A DNA stretch of 64,000 nucleotides from contig OW285197.1 in assembly GCA_935421135.1 (NCBI GenBank), positions 1,739,068 through 1,803,067 of the forward strand, read 5' to 3'. Within the stretch, counting starts at the first letter, position 1. Every line of letters begins with the position of its first letter. Shown here piece by piece: positions 33,265 to 62,659 of this stretch. The notes below the pieces were generated by a model, which worked only from the letters and a program-made list of their open reading frames with translations, did no database searches and was not told the DNA's origin. The translations under genes were made by a program, and so were the position numbers. Origin of the DNA: Bugulina stolonifera. Taxonomy: Eukaryota > Bryozoa > Gymnolaemata > Cheilostomatida > Bugulidae.

Positions 33265-35714
33265 CCTCAGGCTAGGCATGTGGCTATATATTGTGATCTC
33301 AACAAAAATTTTCAATTGATAAGTTTATCGGGTGTCAAAGTTGATTTTTGTTCACGCTAAACCTTTCTTTCACAGTCTATTCCTGCTGTTGAGTTTTTGT
33401 ATAACAACTCCACATTAAACTTACACATATACGACAGTTCCTATATAATATACACATGTGCTCTGTACATGTATATGACAGTTCCTATGCATACACATGT
33501 GCTCTGTACATGTATATGACAGTTCCTATACATACATATGTACTTTGTACACGCATCTGCAGACCTACAATGTACAATAGGCGCACCCTCAAAATTGTAC
33601 CAACACCAAAACAAATGTAATGTAACTCTCACATAATATTATAATATTATTACATAATATTATATTTATTACATATACATGTACATATTATACAACATAA
33701 TATAATGTACATGAAGATGCATTATAGGTATATGCGTAGGTATATTTACCTATACATGTACTTATACATGTATTTAGGTATATTTACTTTGAGAAATGTT
33801 AATTATTTGTGATTGTTCATTAGTGTTTTGTTAACCAGCAGTTATTGAGTTATCATACAGGAGACATAACTCCTACCTTTACTTGTGTACAGTTTATATA
33901 GAAACTTCAAGTGTTGGTTGTATTCACATTAGCTATCATTTAATAGAAAATAGACTTGGGCTCACTCTGTAACAAAATATAATATGTACATTCTATCCAC
34001 ATGGTATTACACTGTATATGACTAATATTATTACTGATAAATTCCTATCTGGAGTAGGTAGCCTAAGTCTTTAAACAATGAGCCCCTGTAATAATACTGT
34101 TATATGAACAGTGCTACATGGTTAGGTACACAGTCTACAGTACACATTCTGAGATTTGTTTATATGATGTTACTGCAGACTCTTGACACGAGATTTATAT
34201 AAAAGTACTCGATCACCTGAGCATATCTACTGCAACTGCGTATGAGAAACGAGTAATCACTACGACACTATGTAATTACTAGAACAACCTGTGCAGTTGT
34301 GTTTGTATTTAGGCAACTAGCATCAGTGCTGTTAGCATTATTGTATATTATAATTATTCCGTATTTAACAGTTTGTGAACAAAGTTGGCTGTTTTTATTT
34401 ACTCTGCTTGCGTATCACATTGTCGAAGGATTGCTTTACCTTTTTGTGTAAAATAACATGATTTAATGGCGTAAGCAGGAGAAACCTTATAACACTCCTT
34501 GATTGATTTTATTGAACCAATAAATAATATATTAGCTATAAATTGACTGCCATCTCAAGATGTTTATGTACTGTAAATACCTGAATATTGCCACAATAAA
34601 TCATGGACCTTTTTTTCTATTTGTAGCTAAACCTGCAAACCTGTTTGTATAGAAGAAGAATATTTAAGAATCAGATTGGGAATAAATTGCACCGATGCAG
34701 CTAAGGACTTAGAGGTCCATTTTCTATGTTAGTAATATAAAAATCCGCAGCACTTCACATTTATACTATTGATTGTTTGCAAGGCAGAACCAAGTCAAAG
34801 AAGAATAAATCGTGTGAAATAAGATAAAAGAACAATAGCCCAACCATGGGTAATATTTGGAATTGTACAGTATATTGACTTGCCACTATTTTATAGCTCA
34901 ATAATTTAATAACTTCTGTAAATAACCATGTGGCTCACTTCTTGCACACTTCTTAAACATGATTGGTCAAATCACAATCTCTCAATAACTGTGATTGGAT
35001 AGATTTGTCAAGCTATGCATTGATTGGATATCTGAAACTTGAAGAGATTTTGATAATTTGATTAACAAATCTTTAGAGGTTTTATGTAGATATTAACTCC
35101 GAGTGGGCTGCAGATCTTATCATTTGGTGGTATTGTTAGCAGAGAATAGCAGCTCTATAGTCTTAGGATACCTACATCTTATCTCGCAGGTAAATATAGT
35201 ATACAATACTATATTATACACAAGTGAATGTGCACGCAAAAGTGCATTCTGAGCAATTAACTAAACTATGTTTTTAACTTTGTTAATAGTAATGATATAC
35301 AATAGTCTATTTAATTACATCATGTACATGTGCAATAGTTATATCATTATATATAATGCTGGTGAACTGCAAAGCTGTTAACCATACATGTATTTTATTC
35401 GATCAACTTTGTGACGGTCTACATGTATGTTACTTTCAATCTCTTAACATTCAAGTAGAATATTTTTGAGAGAAATTTTGACTGTCGTCAACCATTTATC
35501 TAACCGTATCATGTACATCTCCATCATGACGGCTACATATATATATATTATATTACATTATATTGTAATATTATACTGCATTAAATTATTTTATTTTATA
35601 TTATATAATTTTATGTTATATTGCATTGAAAATATGTCATATAATTATGATGGATATTATTTTATATAGATATTATATCATAACAAATCATTTAATTCCA
35701 GTTTCACACAAAAG
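33265..35714. other. Upstream region of the GFI1-like gene, no exon recognised
   Basis: AT-rich DNA with short ATAC/TACATGTA repeats at 33430-33540 and 33640-33780. The promoter and any 5' UTR exons of the GFI1-like gene should lie here, but no TATA box or start can be singled out. The bases before the ATG at 35715 contain TTTAATTCCAG, so the coding start may lie in a second exon. Confidence 0.45.
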
Positions 35715-47017
<11,303 letters not shown>

Positions 47018-47571
47018 AACAGAAGCTATTAATTTATGAATAATGCAATAAGTTCGATTTAGTGCAATAGAACTATTTGGTAATACTGTCCTATAAGAAT
47101 GGATTCGAAAAACATATATTATATTATTTATAATGTAATGTAATGGCATAAATATTATACATGTATATTTATAAACAAAACCGTAATAATGATAATATGA
47201 CATTTATACTAATTGCATTACTAGTGTTCAAGAGCATTTCATGACTCACCATGACCCATGATGACTCATCATGACAGTACCTGTTGCTCATTTCCTTTTC
47301 TCCAACATCTAGTGAGTCCCACTAGAAAGCAATGTTAATATATTTTTCTATTTCATTCACTTATAATTTATGAGAATAGCTAGCACTTATCACTGTTGTA
47401 CTATAACTACATGTAGCTAACTGGTAGCTGGCACAGATCTGACTCAATACACACACCATCAGGTTTACCTGTCTATATGATATTATACAATCTGTACATA
47501 CACAATCCCCACTCACTATTATATATAATCATATACACATTTGTTATATTACTTATTTTATATATTACTTA

Positions 47572-47577
47572 AATAAA
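47572..47577 (+). terminator. Candidate polyadenylation signal of the GFI1-like gene
   Basis: AATAAA, 555 bp after the stop codon, the first clear canonical signal downstream on the plus strand. Assignment is by position only. Confidence 0.45.
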
Positions 47578-48124
47578 CTGTTGACAAGTATTACAAGTCA
47601 AAGTTCAGTTTGGTACCAAAGAGAGGCTCTGCCGAGTAAGATATAATAAAATAAAATATTGGGATTGACCAGAGAATACAAAATATTCAAATAATTACCA
47701 GTGGTTCACGTGCCTCTATCTCAAATAAAGGCTACTAACTGTAAAATCAGTAGTTGTTGATGTACTGATGCATTGCATTCACTCACTTCATACCAATATA
47801 TCTTTTACCTGTCGTGTATTTCAAAATGGAAATTAATGTGCTGATATTGGTAAAAGAACTAATTCTGCTATGAATGCATCTATGAAATTACGTTTGTATT
47901 GCACATGTATGCACATATTAATATTGTCTATCATTACTATTTTATCTACAAGTGTAGAGTTCTCAACAAAATGAATGTTAACCAGAGTTTCCTGGATTTT
48001 ATTTTGTTTTTTGCTGTCAAAGAACATGATTGGTGCTGTTAGTTCCTGTTGACAGGATACAATTAAAGAATATAATAGCTTAAATTCTGAAGTGGTCTAG
48101 GAATACTATTGAGCTATTGAGTGT

Positions 48125-48365
48125 AATCACTAGTGACTGGTAGCGACCGATAGCGACCGATGGTGACCATTGGTGACCGATTATAGTGACTGATGGTGAC
48201 CGATGGTGACCGATAGTGACTGATGGTGACCGATGGTGACCAATAGTGACCGATAGTGACCGATAGTGACCGATAGTGACTGATGGTGACCGATAGTGAC
48301 TGATGGTGACCGATAGTGACCGATGGTGACCGATAGTGACCATGATCAGTAGTGACTGGTAGTAA
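48125..48365 (+). repeat. 10-bp minisatellite, about 22 copies
   Basis: Alternating GTGACCGATA and GTGACCGATG/GTGACTGATG units. Both 10-bp variants form a loose higher-order pattern. Confidence 0.92.
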
Positions 48366-48369
48366 CCAA

Positions 48370-51285
48370 TAGGGTTGAAGGTTACACATAGGAAGAGAGC
48401 TACTCGAGGTCTTCACTTTGCTCCCACTAGAGATCCACTCCCCTCAGAGGTTCATACATATGAACAAATTTGCAGGACTACTGTATTAGTTTTACGTACA
48501 TTGTAGCTTTGTGTTGCTAAGCATCTGTTTTCCATCACCTCTGTTCCAGACATGACACAGACAGATTAGTTAGACCCCAAAATCTTTTGAGGAAAGTGAA
48601 AGCCCATGATAATAGCTTACATTACATTGCTATTGATTTGCAGAGAGGGTTAGTTGAGTGCTTAGATGTATTACCCCACATTAGTAACAGTTAATACGAT
48701 TAACCGCTGCCAATATTAGCTGTGCACCAACATATGTGAAGATTGAGGGGTGACTGAGATAAATATAGTAACAATCTGTTGAAAGCATTCAGCTATAAAA
48801 GGAGATTGAACCAGGCCTTGGGCTACAAGAGGAGAACCCGAGGCTAAATGAAGGAGATAAAATCACTTCACACAAACGGCACTCAATAAAGTCATGTTTA
48901 TTTGTTTATGAACAGAGTTGGTAATGTGTTCAGTACAATAATTCACATGATTGTACAGCATGTACAGGGAGGGATAGGAACTAGTGTTATACAATTGTAT
49001 ACCATAGCAAATACATTATTATTATTGCAACATTATATCAGTTACATTGTACATGTTTATTCATCATTATACATGCATTGTACATGGATACGCTTGTAAT
49101 ACGTAATACGTAATACATGCATATGTAATGATTATATTATAATGTATGCAATTTATTTAGTAATTTATACTGCATGTCCATGGATTTGTTATAACTTAAC
49201 ATAATATTACACTGTATGCATTACATAATACTACACTGTATGCATTACATAATATTACACTGTATGCATTACATAATATTACACTGTATGCATTACATGA
49301 TATTACACTGTATGCATTACATAATATTTTATGTATTAGGCAATTATTGTCTGGTTAAAAATCATCTGTTTTATTATTGTGCTGGTGATACAATAAAGAA
49401 GATTTCCACGAAAAAAATTAGTGCATTATTAATTTTTATTTCTAGTCTTAGTATTGTTGTCAGAAGAAACATACTTTTTATACAGAAACAGACTTTAACA
49501 TATTATATAATACTAATGTATACATGTAATACTATGCCTCTAAGATAAAATGGCATATACAATGTACATGTGTAGTAATGTGTAGTAATATTTTTCTAAC
49601 AAGAAAATTCATTTACGAGCAGCCAAGGACAAGGACACTGATCCACATCGGTAGAGATAACTCAACCCTGACTGGGGTTCTACAGCACCTACTAACCTGC
49701 AGCACAATTGACAGTAATCATTACTGTTACACCTACAAATGTACGTGTATATATACATGTATGTACATGTATATCTTCTACCAAAGTTGCTATATACATG
49801 CAATATCCTGATTCCTTCACTCACTGTACAATCTACATTCATATACATGTAGTATCAGTTCAAGCTTACAGCACACCTGCAGAAAATCACTGAGTTCAGA
49901 ACCATACATTGTGTGGAGCACACATTTTGTGAAGAATTATCTTCAATTATTAATAACCAAAAAATTTATATGATTGGGATAAAATAATTTAAAACACCAC
50001 GTGCTGTACTACATGTACATGGCTGTAGGCCTATATATCGTACTATACAATGTGTATATTACATGTAAAAGGTATTCTAAAGTATCATTGTATTAGCTGT
50101 TATTATTATGTTTCGTTTATGCTTATTCTACACAGCACATGATTGATATACTCGTACAATGTACAAAGTATCTCAATTATTCAGAGAGTCCCCCCCCTGG
50201 CTCCTCACTAGTTTTATCCTATTGGTAAAGTGGCAAAGCCATGAGTTGTATGGAATACAAGCAATATTATTACACATTATTCACACAATAGCAGCATAGA
50301 AAGGTTAACTTTTTAGTTACATTTACTATTTTATTGCATACATGTATACATGTAAGTACATTTTGTATGCGGTCTTGGGCATAGCACGTGTTTGGGGGAG
50401 AGGTGGCAAGTACCACATACACTCGTAAATGTGAATGTGAATTTTAAGTAGTAGAATAAAGGTTAGTTAATACAATAATAGAATAATTACCATTAACAAA
50501 CCCTGCTGCTGCTCATAAGTTAAAGAGAAGACAATTCCTACAAAAATCTGTAAATTATAGATTCACTCATCGCCACTTCCTCACCATAGCGGCAGATAAT
50601 AGCGAGATGAAAGTAATTGCCAATGAGTAATTTTTTTCACATTTCATTGACACCTACGATTGAATATCTCTGGCTTGTGTGTTTCCCTCTCTACATCTGG
50701 AATCAATGGGATCAAAACTGAATTACTGAAAAATCTTGAAATTTGGTAAAATTAAGAACATACATGTAATTCCCAATTATGAAACAAACATGAGAACATA
50801 ACTCCCAACTATTCAACAAACACGAGAATGCAACTCCCAACTATTCACCAAACATGAGAATATAACTCCAAATAATGCCATAAGCATGAGAGCGTAACTT
50901 AATGTTACAAGCATGAGAGCATAACTCCTGGCTATGCAACAAACATGAGAACATAGCTCTAAATAATTCAACAATTATGAGAACATAACTCCAAACAGTG
51001 CTACAAACATAAGAACATAACTCCTATTAATGCTACAAGCATAGGAGCGTAACTCCACAAAGTTGCATCGAAATCTCTGTGCGCAGACAATATAAAGTTG
51101 CTCAGGTATTGATTATGTTTCGGATGCTCATATATTCTTTCTCCGAAAGTGTCGGTAGTCAAGCATCACACAACAAATGTGACACAACGCACGTGCAGTG
51201 CAGGGAAATGTACTGTAATATGACACAATACAATATAATGTAACACATTGTGATTGACAAAATACACTGTAGTCCAACTTAACAT
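48370..51285. other. Intergenic DNA with short repeats and a SINE remnant
   Basis: No exon recognised. It includes a 24-bp array at 49207-49325 (TGTATGCATTACATAATATT-like, five copies). A degenerate SINE remnant is at ~49650-49740 (CCTGACTGGGGTT, CAGCACC). A diverged ~28-bp array at 50770-51060 has ACATGAGAACATAACTCC-like units. Confidence 0.55.
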
Positions 51286-51289
51286 CCAG

Positions 51290-53830
51290 AATGTGACATC
51301 TACTATTATATACAGTATGTGACTTCTACTATTATATACAGTATGTGACTTCTACTATTATATACAGTATGTGACTTCTACTATTATATACAGTATGTGA
51401 CTTCTACTATACATACAGTATGTGACTTCTACTATTATATACAGTATGTGACTTCTACTATTATATACAGTATGTGACATCTGCTATTACATACAGTATG
51501 TGACTTCTACTGTTATATACAGTATGTGACTTCTACTGTTATATACAGTATGTGACTTCTACTATTATATACAGTATGTGACTTCTACTATTATATACAG
51601 TATGTGACTTCTACTGTTATATACAGTATGTGACTTCTACTATTATATACAGTATGTGACTTCTACTATTATATACAGTATGTGACTTCTACTATTACAT
51701 GTAGTATGTGACTTCTACTGTTGTATACAGTATGTGACTTCTACTATTATATACAGTATGTGACATCTGCTATTACATACAGTATGTGACTTCTACTATT
51801 ATATACAGTATGTGACTTCTACTATTATATACAGTATGTGACTTCTACTGTTACATACAGTATGTGACTTCTACTATTATATACAGTATGTGACTTCTAC
51901 TATTACATATAGTATGTGACTTCTACTGTTATATACAGTATGTGACTTCTACTATTATATACAGTATGTGACTTCTACTGTTACATACAGTATGTGACTT
52001 CTACTATTATATACAGTATGTGACTTCTACTGTTACATACAGTATGTGACTTCTACTATTATATACAGTATGTGACTTCTACTATACATACAGTATGTGA
52101 CTTCTACTATTATATACAGTATGTGACATCTGCTATTACATACAGTATGTGACTTCTACTATTATATACAGTATGTGACTTCTACTATTATATACAGTAT
52201 GTGACTTCTACTGTTACATACAGTATGTGACTTCTACTATTATATACAGTATGTGACTTCTACTATACATACAGTATGTGACTTCTACTATTATATACAG
52301 TATGTGACTTCTACTATTATATACAGTATGTGACTTCTACTATTACATATAGTGTGTGACTTCTACTATTATATACAGTATGTGACTTCTACTATTATAT
52401 ACAGTATGTGACTTCTACTATTACATATAGTATGTGACTTCTACTGTTGTATACAGTATGTGACTTCTACTATTACATACAGTATGTGACTTCTACTATT
52501 ATATACAGTATGTGACTTCTACTATTATATACAGTATGTGACTTCTACTATTACATACAGTATGTGACTTCTACTATTATATACAGTATGTGACTTCTAC
52601 TATTATATACAGTATGTGACTTCTACTATTATATACAGTATGTGACTTCTACTATTATATACAGTATGTGACTTCTACTATTATATACAGTATGTGACTT
52701 CTACTATTATATACAGTATGTGACTTCTACTATTACATACAGTATGTGACTTCTACTGTTACATACAGTATGTGACTTCTACTATTATATACAGTATGTG
52801 ACTTCTACTATTACATATAGTATGTGACTTCTACTATTATATACAGTATGTGACTTCTACTGTTATATACAGTATGTGACTTCTACTATACATACAGTAT
52901 GTGACTTCTACTATTATATACAGTATGTGACTTCTACTATTATATACAGTATGTGACTTCTACTATTACATACAGTATGTGACTTCTACTGTTACATACA
53001 GTATGTGACTTCTACTATTATATGCAGTATGTGACTTCTACTATTATATACAGTATGTGACTTCTACTATTATATACAGTATGTGACTTCTACTATTATA
53101 TACAGTATGTGACTTCTACTATTATATACAGTATGTGACTTCTACTATTACATATAGTATGTGACTTCTACTGTTGTATACAGTATGTGACTTCTACTAT
53201 TACATACAGTATGTGACTTCTACTATTATATACAGTATGTGACTTCTACTATTATATACAGTATGTGACTTCTACTATTACATACAGTATGTGACTTCTA
53301 CTATTATATACAGTATGTGACTTCTACTATTATATACAGTATGTGACTTCTACTATTATATACAGTATGTGACTTCTACTATTATATACAGTATGTGACT
53401 TCTACTATTATATACAGTATGTGACTTCTACTATTATATACAGTATGTGACTTCTACTATTACATACAGTATGTGACTTCTACTATTATATACAGTATGT
53501 GACTTCTGCTATTACATACAATATGTGACTTCTACTATTACATATAGTATGTGACTTCTACTATTATATACAGTATGTGACTTCTACTGTTACATACAGT
53601 ATGTGACTTCTACTGTTATATACAGTATGTGACTTCTCCTATTACATACAGTATGTGACTTCTACTATTATATACAGTATGTGACTTCTGCTATTACATA
53701 CAGTATGTGACTTCTACTATTACATATATTATGTGACTTCTACTATTATATACAGTATGTGACTTCTACTATTATATACAGTATGTGACTTCTACTATTA
53801 CATACAGTATACGACTTCTGCTGTTACAAT
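51290..53830 (+). repeat. 26-bp minisatellite, about 97 copies, with internal ~727-bp block duplication
   Basis: The unit is TATGTGACTTCTACTATTAT plus ATACAG; 25-bp variants lacking a T (CTACTATACATAC) are interspersed. The rare variant CTGTTGTATACAG occurs near 51717, 52441 and 53171, and the order of variants after the second and third is the same. This indicates duplication of a block of ~727 bp (about 28 units). No stable coding frame. Confidence 0.95.
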
Positions 53831-53895
53831 GTAGAATTAGCCATTAAATTTTGACTTTAGTAAGCAATAGCCATTACTACAGACCATGGATGAAC

Positions 53896-56353
53896 CAAAG
53901 GGGTATATAGAGAAAGTGGCGACAACGGCAATGTTGACCTTCACCTTGTGGACGCCATCTTAGGTCAGTTTTCCAGACGATAGCTAGCTGTGCGGTGCTT
54001 TATGGCTGTTCTAATAACAGCAAAAAATGGCTTTTAATGCACAAATTTTAATTAGATCCTAAGCGACGAGCAGCCTGGGCTCATAGAGTGTCACGGAAAA
54101 GATAGGAGCCTACTAACAGCAGTGTTTTATGCAGTGTTAGTACTTAACAAACTTCCACTATGACTATCACTATGATCATCACAACTGCTGAACTAGACAC
54201 TAGTACTACTACTAAATTTAAAATTATTAGTCTTGCAAGTGCATTGCATGTATGTTATATACTGCTACTACTACTGCTGCTACTGTTACTACTGCTATTA
54301 CTACTACTAGTGCTATTACTTGCATCTGATCTTATTTATTTATTATGTTTAATTATTATAATAATATAAAATATATAAATTATTTATAATTATTATTATA
54401 ACTGAATAATATATTTGGAATTCGAAACTTGTTCATTCAACAAATGTAAGTAAGTAGGCCAAGTAGTAGTAAGTTCAAGTCAGTTTGTTGTTGCTGTCGC
54501 ATTGCAAAGCTTTTCTTTTTAGTTTTCTTTTTGTTACAAGTAATTAATTACTGGCAACTACATGCAGTGATAGTTGTTGACATTGTTTTAGCTTTAAATA
54601 TTCTTTAAAGCTTAAGTTCTTTGATGAAATTTGGGTACGGAGAGAGCTTTATTTATTGTATCAGCATGAACAGCGCATACAAAATTAATCTAAGCTTGAA
54701 ACAGAAACTTAGCACAGGAAGTCAATAGTTCAGCTAGTGCTCTCAGTTTTTTCCTTCGATTGAGATGTGGTGTTTAATACAATATAAACAAAAGTTAACT
54801 GTGCTAAAAATTAATTTATTTTATATTCATGTACAATCATTTATAGGCTCACTTTTTACACGATGACTATGGGCAAAAGCTTTGAAAGGGATCTGTCAAC
54901 ATCATTCCATCTATCTTTACTCACCGGCTACTGAATCAATGCAAGGAGCGGTCTAAACGACTGAAACACTGTGAGAGTGCTTCCGGGGCAGCCAGTCAAC
55001 AATCTATCTTATCCTCTGCTCCAGACCACAACCATGCTCTGTCCAAACTGACATGTTAACAGGTATATCTAATGTCAAATGTTTAACAATTTTTTTGACA
55101 TCGTATTCACAAAATGTAATGGTCGACATTTAACACAGTGCAATCTTTTAGTATGTGCAAAATGTGGATGTGTATATTCAGAAGACGTGGTGATTGATAC
55201 CATAAGGATGAATAATGAGATGACAGCTCGCAGTGTCAGTGAACTTTCCCTAGAACTGTCTTCTGTAAAAAAAGAACTTCAAAAGGTATGCTGAGCACAG
55301 ATCCATATATTAAATCATTTCAAAAATGTAAATGAACACGTAGCTAGAGCAGTCATGTGAGTTATATTAGAAAGTTGTGCGTATGTTATATTTTTCTATT
55401 GTAAATATAGGTTAACGCCATGAACGATCAAAAATCATAATGTTGTTTGCTACTGGATGAGATGGCACTAAGACCTAGCATTTATTATGATCTGTCAAGT
55501 GGCAGTGTTATCATTTTTCAACAGGTCTAACAGTACGACGGAAGCAGACAGACGGTGGCTTATTACTGTATTTCTCTGGGCCTGGTACATCTGGTAAAGT
55601 GATGAACTGGCACATGTTGTTTGAACATTGTTGTAGTAACATAATTGCTGCTCTGTATAATAATCTCATAAAGTTATTTAGTTGTGCAATATCTCTATTT
55701 ACAGTGGTTTTAAGTGCATATATATGTATTTCATGAGTTGTGTGTGACTAAATGTCAAAGTAACTAGAATTTATCACTGTTATGTAGAACAGGTGTGTAA
55801 AAGCGAAAATTTTGCAGTAAACTACAATTTTCATTTACTCAGTTTTTTGTACTAATGCACATATTTTAGTTAGAAGTTGTATGTAACTAGTTTTGTCTGA
55901 AATCCTATTTTGATGCTCTAATGGCAAGCATTTGTAAAATAACTTTTACTTGTTTGTTTCAATGCATGAATTTTAGGAATTTCTGAATTTTGCAACTGTA
56001 GCTCATACCCACACTTGGCTGTTTGCCTGTTTCTAATTGTGTGTCAGTGCATGAATTCTTGCTCTCATGTGCTCTATGTTTGAGTGGTTGCTGCAAATAA
56101 AGTTATTTGTGCTATAAATACTATTTCAGCTTGATTCTAAGCTGCATTTTGGTTCTTGAATCAACTAATACAATGGGAATTGCTTTTCCATAGATGAGAT
56201 GTAGAAAGACAATCCTAGGAACATTAAAAATTAACCAAAAGTTGATTAGAAATTCCAATAAGTATAACAGTTGTCAATGGCGACCGTTAGTTGTTTGACT
56301 CAAGATGGCGTTCAAATAGCCCGTTGTCGCCACTTTCTCTATATATCCCTTTG
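53896..56353 (+). mobile_element. P-element-like DNA transposon relic with intact 8-bp target duplication
   Basis: The ends are ~33-bp inverted repeats beginning CAAAGGGGTATATAGAGAAA and CAAAGGGATATATAGAGAAA on the two strands, both continuing GTGGCGACAACGG. The element is flanked by identical 8-bp GGATGAAC (53888-53895 and 56354-56361). An 8-bp duplication is the P-superfamily hallmark, and a decayed THAP domain lies just inside the left end, as in P transposases. At 2,458 bp it is close to full length for a P element, but the reading frames are broken throughout. Confidence 0.9.
53989..54150 (+). pseudogene. Decayed THAP domain of a P-like transposase
   Basis: One frame reads CAVLYGCSNNSKK, then LDPKRRAAWAHRVSRKR, then EPTNSSVLCSV. 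This is the THAP order: paired cysteines, the AW-type core and the EPT...LCS(E/V)HF end. Two in-frame stops interrupt it (after HKF and after SRKR), and the last zinc-binding histidine is replaced. A later frame (~55140-55290) with CAKCGCVYSED and an SLELSSVKKELQKV coiled-coil-like stretch may be further transposase remnant. Confidence 0.8.
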
Positions 56354-56504
56354 GGATGAACTACATGATACTGCAAGTTATTGTCTGTCATAGTGTGACA
56401 TATTTAGTTTCCCACCAATCAGTGAGAGTTTATATACATTGTACTTTACACACGGTACATACAACTGCAATGTACGTAGGTGTACACATACATGTATTAT
56501 GATA

Positions 56505-56665
56505 GGCAGGGCTATATTGTGATGGAACGGCTGGCCAACCCAACACCCAAACCAACTTATGCTGAAATCATTAAGAAGGCCCTGATACCTAAACGGGTGT
56601 TATCTCTCCTGGATGGCTCTAAGGAGGCCCTAGTGTCTAGCCTTCCTTGGCCAGCCAAACACTGA
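56505..56665 (+). CDS. Orphan exon-like open frame, unrecognised
   Basis: After TATTATGATAG a frame runs GYIVMERLANPTPKPTYAEIIKKALIPKRVLSLLDG, cut here, to a TGA at 56663-56665. Composition and codon use look coding, unlike nearby DNA, and TATGATAG could be a splice acceptor (so the start given is approximate). No partner exon was found upstream, where the P-like relic and the 26-bp array lie. It could be the last exon of a gene disrupted by these insertions, part of a decayed element, or a chance frame. I do not recognise it. Confidence 0.35.
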
Positions 56666-56904
56666 CATTATTCTCATATTATCCATTCATGCATTACTAT
56701 TGTACTCTTACCATGTCTTACCTTGTACTCTTATTATACATGAATGAACATTACCCTTATTATAATCAACTACTGTTGTATAGTGTGTTTCTATTATTGT
56801 ATTCTCAACCAATCAGACTATTGCAATTACACTTGGTTTTTCCCTTATTGTACATGTATAAGAAATTATCTCCTTTTGTCTGATTACACATACTAAGTCT
56901 TTTA

Positions 56905-57600
56905 CTGTACACTTTTCTGGGCCGATATCTCCAAACATGGCCATATTTATATACTATCCATTTTGGGCTATTGTAAGCACTTTTTGCGCAAAGGCCGACC
57001 CTTTTGGTGGTCGACGTCGGACGGAACCATCCATGTTGTTGCATCAGTTCCGGCCTGATACCTTATCGGCCCAACCCGATACCTTATCGTACCTTTTTCC
57101 GGAAGTATATTTAGTATATAAGACAGCACATTTTCTGTATCAAATCAGTTGTTGACTGCGCTCTAATAAAGCAACATCTCCTAACTCAAACCTAGAGGCT
57201 TACTCTTGTAGGCGGGTAACTCTACCGGCGGATCTCTTTAGATCCATACGGCTCGAGTTCATCCCCACCCTCGTATAAGGATCTTTTTTTACACCCCTTG
57301 CGAGTTTACATCTATGGCTTAAGTCGACCCCAGATTCTACATGAATCTAGCGTAGGGCCTAAGTTCCTAGATTATCAGAACTTCTTTCTACACTCCTTTG
57401 AAGTATAAACTCTACAGACCTACGTCGACCCAGGGCTCTTAGATGAGTCTCGGCATCGGCCTACGTCTAGATATATAATCACAAGAGCATCTAATAACTG
57501 TTCACTCTTTATGTAATGTGTGAACGGTTACTTGGTCGTCCTCTACCAACCTCCAAGCCCTTCCCATACCAGTGCCATATCGGCCCTTGTATGTAAACAC
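56905..57600 (+). mobile_element. LTR-like cassette C, related in layout to A and B
   Basis: A GC-rich block with TATATAAG at ~57115 and AATAAA at 57165, again ~50 bp apart. Upstream are CCGATACCTTATCGG-type repeats. The tail has two related ~100-bp segments (TTAAGTCGACCC and CTACGTCGACCC). The flank shares TACTAAGTCTTTTA with the sequence just before cassette A. Boundaries are uncertain and no coding region accompanies it. It may be a solo LTR of a related but distinct family. Confidence 0.55.
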
Positions 57601-57997
57601 AGCTCAAAAAATATGATATTATACAATGTAGTTGTACATGTACATGTAGTTGTAGTGTACATAAGATTACACCGAACGGTAGTAGGCTAAAACAACAACC
57701 AGGTCATGTGACTCATGACCTAGAAAAGGTATATCAATATTGATCTTCACTTTGTTTAGCTTGCCAGGTTTATGATGCAGTTTGTTATTATCAAAGGGAT
57801 ATTTTGGTCAAATAATTTTTATTTTCCTTTCAAAACAACTATTGTTTTTTAATACATTTTTTGCATGGCAATGTAATACTGGAGTTGGGATGACAGCAGT
57901 ATAGTCAGTGCAGATCTGCACAGACTAGAGTACTGCTGGCAGTTCGGCTATTAGGTGTGCAGACATAACTAAGGAGAGATGTGTTGCTAGTCAGTGT

Positions 57998-58003
57998 TTT
58001 ATT
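57998..58003 (-). terminator. Candidate polyadenylation signal of the protease gene
   Basis: AATAAA on the minus strand (TTTATT on plus), 123 bp past the protease stop codon: good spacing for a short 3' UTR. Confidence 0.6.
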
Positions 58004-58125
58004 CAAGTGTTACGAAATACATACCATCTTAATTCTGCATGTCATTTAGTGTAGGTATCATAGTGAAAGGCATTACTACAATATAATTAAGACGTAAACA
58101 GCTGATGAGTCCACACAGATGTGAT

Positions 58126-62596
<4,471 letters not shown>

Positions 62597-62643
62597 GTTG
62601 GTTAAAGAGAGAATACCTTCTAATGAAAGACGACTCCCACTTC

Positions 62644-62652
62644 CTTATATAT
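62644..62652 (-). promoter_or_regulatory. TATA box of the protease gene
   Basis: TATATAAGG on the minus strand, ~50 bp upstream of the start codon. With initiation ~25-30 bp downstream, the 5' UTR would be only ~20 nt. A strong TATA box suits a highly expressed, cell-type-specific secreted enzyme. Confidence 0.7.
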
Positions 62653-62659
62653 ACTGTAC

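Noticed and set aside
48125..53830. Tandem arrays considered as CRISPR
   Set aside because: Units are contiguous with no unique spacers, and the DNA is eukaryotic.
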